From assembly GCA_958296245.1 (NCBI GenBank), contig OY282458.1:2546197-2610196 (forward strand): a stretch of DNA of 64,000 nucleotides. Direction: 5' to 3'. The translations under genes and the position numbers were made by a program. The notes beneath the pieces are model-generated. The model saw nothing but the letters and a program-made list of their open reading frames with translations. It was not told where the DNA came from and searched no databases. This DNA comes from an uncultured Dehalococcoidia bacterium. GTDB lineage: Bacteria; Chloroflexota; Dehalococcoidia; Lucifugimonadales; G958296245. Below are positions 21,087-29,101 of this stretch, piece by piece (the first letter of the stretch is position 1; the number at the start of each line of letters is the position of its first letter).

Positions 21087-21900
21087 CTCACGTCTTTAAA
21101 GTAGCTACGCGACCAGTGTGCATCCATACGAGGACGCCACGAGGCCGCACAAGAATCTCCCGTATATATTATATACGGGAGGGGCAATTCCCGCCATGTT
21201 TTTATTTGACGCAACGGGCACTCGGCGAAGACGCCCCCATACCCGAATAACCCGCTCAGACCCGTGTCTGCTGGGGGGGGGGGGGGAAGAAACAGCAGAA
21301 TAGGCGAAGCGCGAAGTAAGACCTGGGAACGTCGGGTGGGTGCGGAGGGGAGAACGACACGGCAGGCCGGTTACGCTGGTCTGCCCTGCACGGTAGAGGC
21401 GGGACGGCGTGGCGGGAGCCACGCTCATACACCTGCAAACTCGACCGTCTCCCCGCTCGGAGACGGGTCGCGCGGCTTCCGTGGTTGGAGTCGCGCTCAT
21501 ACACCTGCACCCACGAATCAATTCACGCCCCTAAATAACTCTAGGCTCGCCAAGCGCATAGCTAGGCGAGCCGGACAATTTACTCAGCCAGAACCCCGAT
21601 TATAGAGGCCAACCCTCCCCGGCGCAACCCCCCATTTCCGACGATGGGCAGGTGTAGAAAACACCCGTCCGGGGACAGGGCCGAAACCGCAGTCCAGCGG
21701 ACGGGGAGTAGATTGTCTTTACCCTACCACCCAAGCGGCCCTCCGTCAAGAGCGCGTGAATCAGAGTAGTGTCTTAGTTTGAAGGAGGCACAGCACGTGC
21801 CAATCCCTGCTAGCTCGCCATTGGAGAAGGCAAGGTGACCCGGAAAGTCCGCCAGCTACCCTATACGGACACGCGAGGTATTGACGCGCTGCTATGGGGA
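21087..21900. other. Non-coding stretch with hairpins and short direct repeats
   Basis: No credible gene lies here; the short frames have no recognisable family and overlap structured sequence. Visible elements are a 13-base G run near 21270-21282; two 16-bp direct repeats CGCTCATACACCTGCA (21422-21437 and 21494-21509); between them a hairpin with arms CCGTCTCC/GGAGACGG; a hairpin GGCTCGCC/GGCGAGCC (21544-21572); and an outer stem CCCGTCC/GGACGGG around 21667-21707. The density of stems could mean a structured 5' leader of the giant gene or an unannotated RNA. I could not match it to a known RNA class. Confidence 0.4.
21157..21181. promoter_or_regulatory. Perfect 12-bp-arm palindrome upstream of the giant gene
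   Basis: The arms CTCCCGTATATA and TATATACGGGAG are exact inverted complements around a single T. The site ends 71 bp before the giant gene's start codon, in the expected promoter/leader zone of the minus strand. With a one-base centre it fits a dimeric-repressor operator better than a terminator hairpin, and no T-run follows on either strand. No convincing -35/-10 pair was found beside it. Confidence 0.4.
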
Positions 21901-21910
21901 GGGACAGAAT
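21881..21910 (+). promoter_or_regulatory. Candidate sigma-70 promoter for the tRNA-like gene
   Basis: TTGACG (21881-21886) and CAGAAT (21905-21910) are separated by 18 bp. They match the -35 and -10 consensus at 5/6 and 4/6 positions. Transcription would start around 21917, just inside a 13-bp hairpin that immediately precedes the tRNA-like sequence. Confidence 0.35.
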
Positions 21911-21913
21911 AGG

Positions 21914-21943
21914 AATGGCCTCCGAGTTACCTCGGAGGCCATT
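21914..21943. other. Strong 13-bp hairpin just before the tRNA-like gene
   Basis: AATGGCCTCCGAG (21914-21926), loop TTAC, and CTCGGAGGCCATT (21931-21943) form a perfect 13-bp stem ending 3 nt before the 5' acceptor strand of the tRNA-like gene. No U-run follows on either strand, so it is not a classic intrinsic terminator. It may be a 5' leader structure or processing signal. Confidence 0.5.
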
Positions 21944-21946
21944 TGT

Positions 21947-22039
21947 GGAGGGTGTTGCCCGTCGGACGGGACTGGGACTGCGAATCCCAAGAGCAGCTAG
22001 TAACAGGCTAGCGTTGCGGTTCGACTCCGCCACCCTCCT
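21947..22039 (+). tRNA. Atypical class II tRNA-like gene, 8/4 acceptor/T fold, anticodon GCG
   Basis: GGAGGGTG (21947-21954) pairs with CACCCTCC (22031-22038) as an 8-bp acceptor stem. GCGG-TTCGACT-CCGC (22016-22030) is a 4-bp T arm with a canonical T loop. TGGGA-CTGCGAA-TCCCA (21973-21989) is a 5-bp anticodon arm with anticodon GCG. GCTAG/CTAGC (21996-22012) forms a long variable arm. The D arm is short (CCCG, 5-nt loop, CGGG). A 7/5 fold would leave a T-C mismatch at the base of the T stem, so 8/4 is favoured, as in allo-tRNAs and tRNA-Sec-like species. The anticodon loop differs by one base from the usual Ser(GCU) loop CTGCTAA. CCA is not encoded. It may be an allo-tRNA with Ser identity, or a decaying tRNA-Ser. 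Confidence 0.5.
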
Positions 22040-22249
22040 TTACCGCTACCGCAACCTCAATTCAAGTATACACCTTCTAGCCAAAGTGTAACACCCTTTC
22101 GGCTAGATAGCCGCGTGGAAGGCCCGAAGATTCGGATTTTCAAATTTAAGACACTACCTGAATGCGCACGAATGCTTCCGTCGTCACTGACTTGCCCATT
22201 ACCAGGCGGGAACAGTGATGCCCGGAGGCTGCTCGCAGCCCGCGAGGGG

Positions 22250-22573
22250 TTAGGGCTTCCGGGTTACCTTGACCGCGGTGCCGTAGGCGAGTATCTCGGA
22301 CGCGCCCTGGGCGATGCCCGCCGTGACGAACCGAACGCCCACGATGGCGTTGGCGCCCATCGCCTCCGCCCTCTCGGACATGCGTTGCATCGAGAGCTCG
22401 CGCGATTCGGCCATCAGCTTCGTATATTCCGTGATCTCCCCGCCGGCTATGTTCCGAAAGGCCGCCATGATGTCTCGGCCCAAGTGCTTGGCGCGCACCG
22501 AGTTGGCCATCACCATGCCCAGCACCTCTTCGACCTGCTGGCCCGGGATCTCGTCTGTCGTCGCTATGATCAA
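22250..22573 (-). CDS. YbjQ/UPF0145 family protein
   Basis: This 107-residue protein matches the YbjQ (UPF0145, putative heavy-metal-binding) family over its whole length. It has the N-terminal TTDEIPG, the central RxIxAxFRNIxGGEITEYTKLM-type segment, and the C-terminal region ANAIVGVRF with a terminal YGTAV strand. The family forms small pentameric alpha/beta proteins of uncertain function. The start is a TTG overlapping the TGA of the upstream membrane-protein gene, so the two are translationally coupled. A truncated second copy lies 220 bp upstream. Confidence 0.9.
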   Translation of the reverse strand: MIIATTDEIPGQQVEEVLGMVMANSVRAKHLGRDIMAAFRNIAGGEITEYTKLMAESRELSMQRMSERAEAMGANAIVGVRFVTAGIAQGASEILAYGTAVKVTRKP

Positions 22574-22800
22574 TACTCTACCTCCTCGAGGTTTTCGTCC
22601 TTCCGGTCACGGAGCCGCTGGACCACCACGACCGCCAGCAGGGCCGCAGCGCCCGCGAGGACGGCCAACACCGCGATCTTGACGAGGACCGGTACTGAGT
22701 CGTCGCCGAGCGCGGCGAGCACGAACACGACCCAGTAGACGGCAAGCACCGCCAGCCCGCAGGCAATCGCGATGCCCGCCGCCCACGTTGCGGCCTTCAT
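22570..22800 (-). CDS. Small two-helix membrane protein coupled to YbjQ
   Basis: This 76-residue protein has two hydrophobic segments (about residues 5-30 and 40-62) and a short charged tail RLRDRKDENLEEVEY, giving a helical-hairpin topology. No family is recognised. Its ATG overlaps the stop of the truncated ybjQ copy upstream (ATGA), and its own stop overlaps the ybjQ start downstream, so it sits in a coupled chain. Pairing with YbjQ suggests a membrane anchor or partner; this is inferred from context only. Confidence 0.75.
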   Translation of the reverse strand: MKAATWAAGIAIACGLAVLAVYWVVFVLAALGDDSVPVLVKIAVLAVLAGAAALLAVVVVQRLRDRKDENLEEVEY

Positions 22801-22943
22801 TGCGGCGCCTGCTCCGGGCGGCGGACGCCGCAGAGGCCGCCCTGAACGGAGGTGTCATTAGTACGGTACAGGTTGGCGATCACCATGCTCAGGGCCTCTT
22901 CGACCTGCCGGCCCGGGATCTCGTCGGTCGTCACTATGATCAA
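22797..22943 (-). pseudogene. Truncated second copy of ybjQ
   Basis: The first 27 codons match the N-terminus of the neighbouring YbjQ, with TTDEIPG then QVEE and a short ...MVIAN segment. After that the sequence diverges into an unrelated Arg/Gly/Pro-rich tail and stops after 48 codons. The C-terminal three quarters are lost. It is flanked by copies of the same membrane-protein gene, so it is one half of a tandem duplication. Confidence 0.75.
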
Positions 22944-23250
22944 TACTCTACCTCCTCGAGGTTTTCGTCCTTCCGGTTACGGAGCCGCTGGACCACCACG
23001 ACCGCCAGCAGGGCCGCAGTGCCCGCGAGGACGACCAACGCCGCGATCTTGAATAGGACCGGGAGTGAGTCGTCGAAGGGCGCGGACACTACCCAGAAGG
23101 GCGCGGACACTACCCAGAAGGCCAACGCCGCGATCTTGAATAGGACCGGGAGTGAGTCGTCGCCGAGGAGCGCGAGCGCGGACACTACCCAGTAGCCGGC
23201 AAGCACCGCCAGCCCGCAGGCCGCGATGCCCGCCGCCCACGCCGCGGCCT
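22940..23250 (-). pseudogene. Duplicated membrane-protein gene, start lost and internally repeated
   Basis: It matches the 76-residue membrane protein from its second codon (KAA-WAAGI) to its last residues (DENLEEVEY). The position of the start ATG is ACC, and no start codon lies between the copy and the adjacent tRNA gene. The open frame only extends upstream through the tRNA itself. A segment is also duplicated internally (FKIAAL occurs twice, separated by two WVVSAPF units), from tandem repeats at 23035-23163. It is probably not translated. Confidence 0.65.
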
Positions 23251-23335
23251 TGGTGGGGAAGCCGGGACTCGAACCCGGACGCCTTGCGGCACATGATCCT
23301 AAATCATGCTCGTCTACCAATTCCGACACTTCCCC
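23251..23335 (-). tRNA. tRNA-Leu (anticodon UAG)
   Basis: The complement folds as a class II tRNA. Acceptor strands are GGGGAAG (23335-23329) and CTTCCCC (23261-23255), the T loop is TTCGAGT, and there is a long variable arm. The anticodon stem CATGA/TCATG encloses TTTAGGA, giving anticodon TAG and hence leucine CUA. The 3' ACCA is encoded. The duplicated membrane-protein copy starts directly at its 3' end. Confidence 0.93.
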
Positions 23336-23449
23336 GCGCGGGTCACCCCCGGAGCAGGCGTGGGCAGCGCGCTGCGCCGATACCGACAGGAGGAGCCCGG
23401 CAGGCCGTGGATACGGGGAGATTCTTCCTGCGCTTCCGTCCCGATGCTC

Positions 23450-23965
23450 CTATTCGACGTCCGCACTCTCGCCCCCGCCTGCCTCCGCCGACGTCTCCGA
23501 GGCGCCCGCCGGCTCCGGCGACACCGCCGCCGGCTCCTCGACGGTCTCATCTTGCCCAGTGTCCTGCAACGGCGAAATCGGGTAGCCCCCGCTGGTCTCC
23601 AGCAGACGCGACAATACCGGCGGCGAGACATCCCGCGGGTACGGCGACACCGCCCACCGCTCTGAAAGGTCCTCGCTGATCTGCCGCGCAGTCATGGGCA
23701 GGTTCCCGTGAGCCAGGATGACCCTGAAGACAGCCTCTTTCAGAGGGGTGTCCGGCAGAAGGTAGTCCCCCGTACCGGAGCACTCCTCCTCGATCTTAGC
23801 GATATGCTCTTCAGGGGAGGATTCCGAAACGGGCAGGCCTTCGTCTGCCTGTCTGCACATATAGCATTTTCTTGCCGCTACCAGGCTCGCCATGGAACGG
23901 CCTTCCTTCTCAGCCAAGTCAATGTCGATGAGGTATCTGGGCACTGTCGAACCTTCGTCAGTCAT
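23450..23965 (-). CDS. Hypothetical protein with CxxC motif and winged-helix-like segment
   Basis: The product is 171 residues. It has an RKCYMCRQ motif near residue 34 that could form half of a zinc or iron site, an acidic linker, and a central helical segment (LKEAVFRVILAHGNLPMTARQISEDLSERW, residues about 75-105) resembling HARE- or RPB-type winged helices. The tail is Ala/Glu/Pro-rich and low in complexity. No enzyme family is recognised. It lies 94 bp beyond the moeA stop on the same strand, so it may be co-transcribed with moeA/pheT. The ATG at 23965 is preceded in frame by a TTG. Confidence 0.7.
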   Translation of the reverse strand: MTDEGSTVPRYLIDIDLAEKEGRSMASLVAARKCYMCRQADEGLPVSESSPEEHIAKIEEECSGTGDYLLPDTPLKEAVFRVILAHGNLPMTARQISEDLSERWAVSPYPRDVSPPVLSRLLETSGGYPISPLQDTGQDETVEEPAAVSPEPAGASETSAEAGGGESADVE

Positions 23966-24058
23966 CAAACCGGGGCTCCCTTCGTCGTTGGCGCTGCTTT
24001 GCTCTTCACGCAGCGTACCCGTGACCGCTGCGTCGGCGCGTATTGCCGCCGCCGTTCA

Positions 24059-25372
24059 TCAGAACACCTCCTCCGGCCAGTCGAGCATCTGGACCGAGAC
24101 CGTCTCCCCCGCGTCCTTGAGCGGCAGGTCCTCCGGACAGATAGCCAGGCCGTTGGCCCTAACCATCGAGGTTAGCAGGTTCGAGCTCTGATGTCCCGTC
24201 AGCCTGGCGCGATAGGCGCCGTCGGCCTCCGTCACCACCGCCCTGGCGTACACCCGGCGGCTGTCGGTGTTGTATATGGGTTCGTCCAAGACCGCCTGCA
24301 CCGACGGCCTGAGCGAGACCGGCCTTCCCATCATCTTGCGTATCGCCGGACGGCCGAACTGTTCGAACCCCACCAGCGCGCTCACCGGATTGCCGGGGAG
24401 GCCGAGATGGGGGACCGACCGACCGCCGCCCGCGTCCAGACGGCCGAACGCCAAGGGTTTCGCGGGCCTCATGCGCACCGACCACAACTCCAGCGCGCCC
24501 CGCTTCATCAGGATGTCCTTGACTATGTCGTAGTCACCCTTGGACACGCCGGCCGACGTGATGAGCGCGTCCGCGTTCAAGCCCTCCTCGATCTTGGCGT
24601 TCAGCGAGTGGAGGTCGTCGCGGGCTATCCCCAGCATCAGAGGCAGCCCTCCGGCCTGTGTCACCGCGGCGGCTAGGCCGTAGCTGTTGCTGTCGTATAT
24701 CTTGCCCGGGGCCAAGCCGTCCCCGGGCTCGGTCAGTTCGTCGCCCGTGGCCAATACGGCCACCCTGGGGCGCCTCACCACCACTGCATCCGAGCGGCCA
24801 ACGGAAGCCAGGACTCCCACTTCGGCAGGCCTCAGTACCGCCCCCTTGCGGAGCACCACCTCACCCTTGGCGGCGTCCTGACCGGCAGGGCGGACGTTGG
24901 CGCCCGGCGGGACCGCCGCGAGGACGCCTATCTCGCCGATGGAGCCTGACGCCGGCCGCCTGGCCTCGTCGGTATCCTCGAAGGGGACGACGGCATCGGC
25001 GCCCTGCGGAACGGGGGCCCCGGTCATGATGCGGACCGCAACGCCCTCGGACACGGCCCGGTCGGGTATCTGCCCGGCAGCCACGGCCCCGACCACTCTC
25101 AGCGCGCGGGGCGAACCGGGAGCAGCCCCGCTGACGCTCGCCGCCTGCACGGCGTATCCGTCCATGGCGGAGTTGTCCATGGGCGGAATATCGAACCCGC
25201 TGACAACGTCCTCCGCGAGCACCTGCCCCAACGCCGCCATGATAGGCTTTCGCTCGGCCGGCAGCACGCGGAAGAAGCTCAAGACCCGCTCCCGGGCCTC
25301 CTCGACGCTGAGCATCTGCTCGTGATGATGGCTCTCTATGTGCTCTCTGTCTACCAGCGGACCGCCCCTCAC
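24059..25372 (-). CDS. moeA: Molybdopterin molybdenumtransferase MoeA
   Basis: This is a full-length, 437-residue MoeA/gephyrin-E-like protein that inserts molybdate into adenylated molybdopterin in Moco synthesis. It shows the N-terminal domain motif DIPPMDNSAMDGYA, then ATGDEL, PGKIYDSNSY, the TSAGVSKGDYD loop of the MoCF domain (usually GGVS, here AGVS), GLPGNPVSA and a C-terminal beta domain. The GTG at 25372 overlaps the pheT stop; an internal ATG about 20 codons in (before LSVEEARERV) is an equally likely start. It implies molybdenum enzymes elsewhere in the genome. Confidence 0.93.
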   Translation of the reverse strand: MRGGPLVDREHIESHHHEQMLSVEEARERVLSFFRVLPAERKPIMAALGQVLAEDVVSGFDIPPMDNSAMDGYAVQAASVSGAAPGSPRALRVVGAVAAGQIPDRAVSEGVAVRIMTGAPVPQGADAVVPFEDTDEARRPASGSIGEIGVLAAVPPGANVRPAGQDAAKGEVVLRKGAVLRPAEVGVLASVGRSDAVVVRRPRVAVLATGDELTEPGDGLAPGKIYDSNSYGLAAAVTQAGGLPLMLGIARDDLHSLNAKIEEGLNADALITSAGVSKGDYDIVKDILMKRGALELWSVRMRPAKPLAFGRLDAGGGRSVPHLGLPGNPVSALVGFEQFGRPAIRKMMGRPVSLRPSVQAVLDEPIYNTDSRRVYARAVVTEADGAYRARLTGHQSSNLLTSMVRANGLAICPEDLPLKDAGETVSVQMLDWPEEVF

Positions 25373-27816
25373 ATCCGAATCGCCGCGCCCAGTTTGGAAC
25401 TCAGCTGCCGGAGGATGCCGGCCTGTGCGCGGTCGATCTGTTCAGCGGTCAGGGTCCCACGGTCGGACTGGTAAGTGACCCTGAAAGCCAACGACTTCTT
25501 CCCTGCCGGAACGCCCTCTCCGGCGTAGATGTCGAATGGAATGCTCGACTTGACCAGCTTGTGGCGGTCTATGATCGCCTGCACGTGCGCCGACGCCACC
25601 CCGCTATCGACGATGAGCGCAACGTCGCGCTCGGACTCAGGGAAGCGGCCTATTGCCCTGTATCCATACGACTGATCGGGGGCCGCTCGATGGAGCGACT
25701 CCAGGTCGAGCTCGAACATCGCTACCCGGCGCCCGCCCAGGTCGAACCGCTCCAACACCTCAAGGCCGACTTCGCCAACCAGCCCTACGGCCTTGCCGTT
25801 ACAGGATACCGCCGCCGCCTTCCCAGGCTGCATGAAGGGCTGAGCCGCCTCCGGCTCATAGGCCGCGCTGAGCCTCAGTCGTCTCAAGGCCGCCTCCACC
25901 ATCCCCTTGGCGTCGAAGAAGTCCATGTCGCCGGAATCGGCCAACCAGGTGAGATCGTATCTGGGGCCCGTCACCGCCCCCACCACGACCTCCCTCTCTT
26001 CCGGCAAGCCCCTCTCCTCGGACTCCTCCTTTGGCGGAAGATAGACGCGCCCGATCTCGAAGAGCCTCAACCCCTTTCCGGTAGATACGCGAAGGTTCGA
26101 GGCCAGGGTCTCCAACATGCTGCCCCTAAGGCTGGTCCTCAGGAGCTGCATGTTGGCGCTCATGGGGTTCGCCACGCGCAGAGGGTCCGGTGCGCCGGCA
26201 AGCGCCTCGGAATCCGTCAGCGTCTTCAGACTGGTCAGCGGATATGAGATAGTTTCGTACATACCCGCCGCCGCCAGCGCGTCTCGAAGCTCCTCCCTCA
26301 TATCCTCGCGTGGGCGCGGCTGCGGGTGGGGTATCGGCGTGCTGAGGGTCGTGGTCGGCACCGCATCGTAACCGACGATTCGGGCTACTTCTTCGATGAG
26401 GTCCTCTTCGATTGCAATGTCCGAGCGCCAGTAGGGGGGGTGCATCCGCAGATCCCACCCCTGCGCGCCATCGCCCTTGGAGTCTCCGGCGGGCTCGAAT
26501 CCCAGAGAAGCGAGGGTGCTCTCAACCTTCTCGGAGCCGAAATCTACGCCGAGGACCTGCTTCATGCGGCGCTGAGTAACCCGGGCCGTGGGCGCGGCCC
26601 TCCGCCCGGGGTAAGAGTCGACGATGCCTTTGGAAGCCCGTCCGCCCGCTACCTCCAGCATCAACCGGGTGGCGCGTCTCAGGGCTCTGGGCGCCAACTC
26701 TGCCCTGATCCCTCTCTCGAACCGGTATGACGCCTCCGTACCCAGGCGAAGCGCCCTGGCTGTCCGGCGTGTGTTGACAGGGTCGAAGTTGGCCGACTCG
26801 ATCAGGATGTTGGCCGTTCCGTCCGATACGGCCGTCTCGGACCCGCCCATGACGCCCGCCAATGCTACGGCGTCGTGCGCGTCTGCAATGGTCAGCATGG
26901 GAGGGGATAGTTCCCTCGTTTCGCCGTCCAGCATCGCCAGCGCCTCGCCTTGCCTCGCCGGGCGGACGACGACGCGGGCGCCTTTCAGCTTCTCCACGTC
27001 GAAGGCGTGGAGGGGCTGACCATACTCGAGCATCACGTAGTTGGTGACGTCGACGATGTTGCTTATAGGACGCTGCCCGACCTTCTCCAAGGCCTCCTGC
27101 AGCCAGCGCGGGGACGGCTCTACCCTGACCCCTGCGATCACGCTGGCGGCGTACCTGGGGCATAGATGAGGGTCCGCGATCTCTACGCTGACCTGGTCCT
27201 CGATCGGGTCTCCCTCCTCGGGGTAGTCCAGCTCCGGCTCCGCAGCGCGTAGGCCGGTCAGCGCAGCCACCTCGTGGGCCACTCCCAGAACGGAAAGGCA
27301 ATCAGGCCGATTGGGGGTAACGTCGACGTCCAGGACGGCATCCCCCAAATGGTGGACCAGCGGCATCCCGGGCGCGGCGTCCTCATCCAGGACCAAAATT
27401 CCGTGATGGTCGTCGCCGATCCCCAACTCCAGCGCGGAGCAGACCATCCCGGCGGACTTCACACCCCTGATGTTGGCCGCCCTGAGCGGCTCTATTCGCC
27501 CCGAGCGGGCGCTGAACAGCCTGGCCCCCTCACGCGCAAAGGCTATCTTCTGCCCGGCTGCCACGTTGGGCGCGCCGCATACGACGGTCACCGCCTCGCC
27601 GCCCAGGTCCACGGTGGGCAGCGTGAGCCGGTCTGCGTTGGGGTGCGGCTCCACCTTCACGACCTCGCCGACCACCACCTTGCCGGGATCCCACTCGGCC
27701 CCGGTCTCTTTGATGCCGCCCACCTCCACACCCGCCATGGTGAGGCGGTGGGCAAGCTCCGCCGTAGGAATGTCCACGGGAACGTATTCCTTCAACCAGG
27801 ACAACGGGACTAGCAC
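25369..27816 (-). CDS. pheT: Phenylalanyl-tRNA synthetase beta subunit
   Basis: The 815-residue length and domain order match bacterial PheT: an EMAP-type tRNA-binding domain (about 40-155, VVGEVVKVEPHPNADRL), a B3/4 editing domain (about 215-385), B5 (about 410-480, QVLGVDFGSEKVE), a catalytic-like core, and a C-terminal FDX-ACB anticodon-binding domain (about 715-813, YRAIGRFPESERDVALIVD). With PheS it forms the alpha2beta2 synthetase that charges tRNA-Phe. It starts at GTG with GGAGGG upstream, 98 bp after pheS, and its stop overlaps moeA. Confidence 0.97.
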   Translation of the reverse strand: MLVPLSWLKEYVPVDIPTAELAHRLTMAGVEVGGIKETGAEWDPGKVVVGEVVKVEPHPNADRLTLPTVDLGGEAVTVVCGAPNVAAGQKIAFAREGARLFSARSGRIEPLRAANIRGVKSAGMVCSALELGIGDDHHGILVLDEDAAPGMPLVHHLGDAVLDVDVTPNRPDCLSVLGVAHEVAALTGLRAAEPELDYPEEGDPIEDQVSVEIADPHLCPRYAASVIAGVRVEPSPRWLQEALEKVGQRPISNIVDVTNYVMLEYGQPLHAFDVEKLKGARVVVRPARQGEALAMLDGETRELSPPMLTIADAHDAVALAGVMGGSETAVSDGTANILIESANFDPVNTRRTARALRLGTEASYRFERGIRAELAPRALRRATRLMLEVAGGRASKGIVDSYPGRRAAPTARVTQRRMKQVLGVDFGSEKVESTLASLGFEPAGDSKGDGAQGWDLRMHPPYWRSDIAIEEDLIEEVARIVGYDAVPTTTLSTPIPHPQPRPREDMREELRDALAAAGMYETISYPLTSLKTLTDSEALAGAPDPLRVANPMSANMQLLRTSLRGSMLETLASNLRVSTGKGLRLFEIGRVYLPPKEESEERGLPEEREVVVGAVTGPRYDLTWLADSGDMDFFDAKGMVEAALRRLRLSAAYEPEAAQPFMQPGKAAAVSCNGKAVGLVGEVGLEVLERFDLGGRRVAMFELDLESLHRAAPDQSYGYRAIGRFPESERDVALIVDSGVASAHVQAIIDRHKLVKSSIPFDIYAGEGVPAGKKSLAFRVTYQSDRGTLTAEQIDRAQAGILRQLSSKLGAAIRM

Positions 27817-27914
27817 AGCCTAACCCTCCGGGCCCGACGTGGACCCCCTCCCTCACCGCAGCCCGGCTGCCGGCGGCAGCCGTTGGCGTCAATAGTGGCG
27901 CTGTTCGGCATCAC

Positions 27915-28964
27915 CTACGTCTGCTGCAGGAAGCGAACGTCGTTGGAGTAGAACGACCGGATGTCTTCAATGCCGTGCTTCAGCATGGCAATGCGCTCGA
28001 CGCCCAAGCCGAAGGCGAATCCGGTATAGATGGACGGATCGTAGCCCACACCCTCCAAGACCCGGGGATGGACCATGCCCGCGCCGAGTATTTCAATCCA
28101 GCCGGTATTGCTGCACACCCTGCAGCCGCCGCCGTCGCAGGCGAAGCAGTCCACGGACATGTCTACTCCCGGCTCCACGAACGGGAAGTAGTCGCATCGG
28201 AAGCGCACCCGGCGCTCCTCGCCGAATGTCCGTCTGGCGAACTCGTAAAGTGTGCCCTTCAGATCGGAGAACGTGATGCCGCGGTCCACGGCCAGCCCCT
28301 CGATCTGAACGAAGTGCCATTCGTGGGTGGCGTCAGTCGCCTCATACCGGTAGCATTTCCCCGGCACCACCACCCTTATCGGCGGGCTTGTCTTCTCCAT
28401 GATCCGCGCCTGCATCGGCGACGTGTGAGTACGCAGCAGCATGGGCCGCCCTTCCCGCTCGTCGGCGTAGTTCACCCATAGCGTGTTCCACATGTCCCGC
28501 GCGGGATGGTCTCGCGGTATGTTCAGCGCCTCGAAGTTATACCGGTCCCACTCGACCTCCGGCCCCTCCATGATCTGAAAGCCCATGGAGACGAAGGCGC
28601 CGCATAAATCGCGGACCATCCGCGTGGTCGGATGAAGCCTCCCTCCGGGGATGGGCCATCCGGGCAACGTGACGTCGATGGAGTCGTCAACCGAAGCGTA
28701 CAGAAGGGCCCGCTTCAGCACCTCCTCCTTCACCGAGAGGCGCTCCTCGAACAGGGCCTTGACCCTGTTGCCCGCGGCGCCCATCTCGCGCCGGCTCTCC
28801 GGGTCGAGGCTCCCAAGCCCCCGAAGGAGCTTCGTCAAGTCCCCATTGCGGCCCACGTGGGATACGCGCCACCGTTCGAGCCCCTCCAGAGTCTCGATCG
28901 ACTCCAACTCCGCAAGCGCAGCGACCCGTACCGCTTCTATGTTGTCCAGGCTAGTGACTACCAC
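27915..28964 (-). CDS. pheS: Phenylalanyl-tRNA synthetase alpha subunit
   Basis: The 349-residue class II synthetase catalytic subunit has an N-terminal coiled coil (about 1-90), LRTHTSPMQARIM, the motif 2 region GKCYRYEATDATHEWHF, the Cys-rich insert CFACDGGGCRVC common in bacterial PheS, and motif 3 GFAFGLGVERIAMLKHGI. It starts at GTG and is divergent from the DUF3179 gene, with about 135 bp between them that must hold both promoters. Confidence 0.97.
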   Translation of the reverse strand: MVVTSLDNIEAVRVAALAELESIETLEGLERWRVSHVGRNGDLTKLLRGLGSLDPESRREMGAAGNRVKALFEERLSVKEEVLKRALLYASVDDSIDVTLPGWPIPGGRLHPTTRMVRDLCGAFVSMGFQIMEGPEVEWDRYNFEALNIPRDHPARDMWNTLWVNYADEREGRPMLLRTHTSPMQARIMEKTSPPIRVVVPGKCYRYEATDATHEWHFVQIEGLAVDRGITFSDLKGTLYEFARRTFGEERRVRFRCDYFPFVEPGVDMSVDCFACDGGGCRVCSNTGWIEILGAGMVHPRVLEGVGYDPSIYTGFAFGLGVERIAMLKHGIEDIRSFYSNDVRFLQQT

Positions 28965-29101
28965 CCTTGCCCCCTCAGTCCATACCAGATTATAAGTACC
29001 GCTTCGTTAGGGGGTCAAGAATAGTAGCTAACGACGCACCGATTTCCTGCCTGGCGTCCTCCAATGAGGTAAGATGTTACCGACACCTTTGGGAGGCTGG
29101 A

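Noticed and set aside
21270-21282. Phase-variable poly-G tract
   Set aside because: The 13-G run is not inside or directly before a coding sequence, and may be a sequencing artefact.
21422-21509. CRISPR array
   Set aside because: Only two copies of a 16-bp direct repeat separated by a hairpin, and no cas genes nearby.
21947-22039. tRNA-Sec for the predicted selenoprotein
   Set aside because: The 8/4 fold and long variable arm recall tRNA-Sec, but the anticodon is GCG, not UCA.
21640-22040. tmRNA
   Set aside because: The 3' T arm resembles tmRNA, but the acceptor partner lies 85 nt upstream and there is no tag reading frame.
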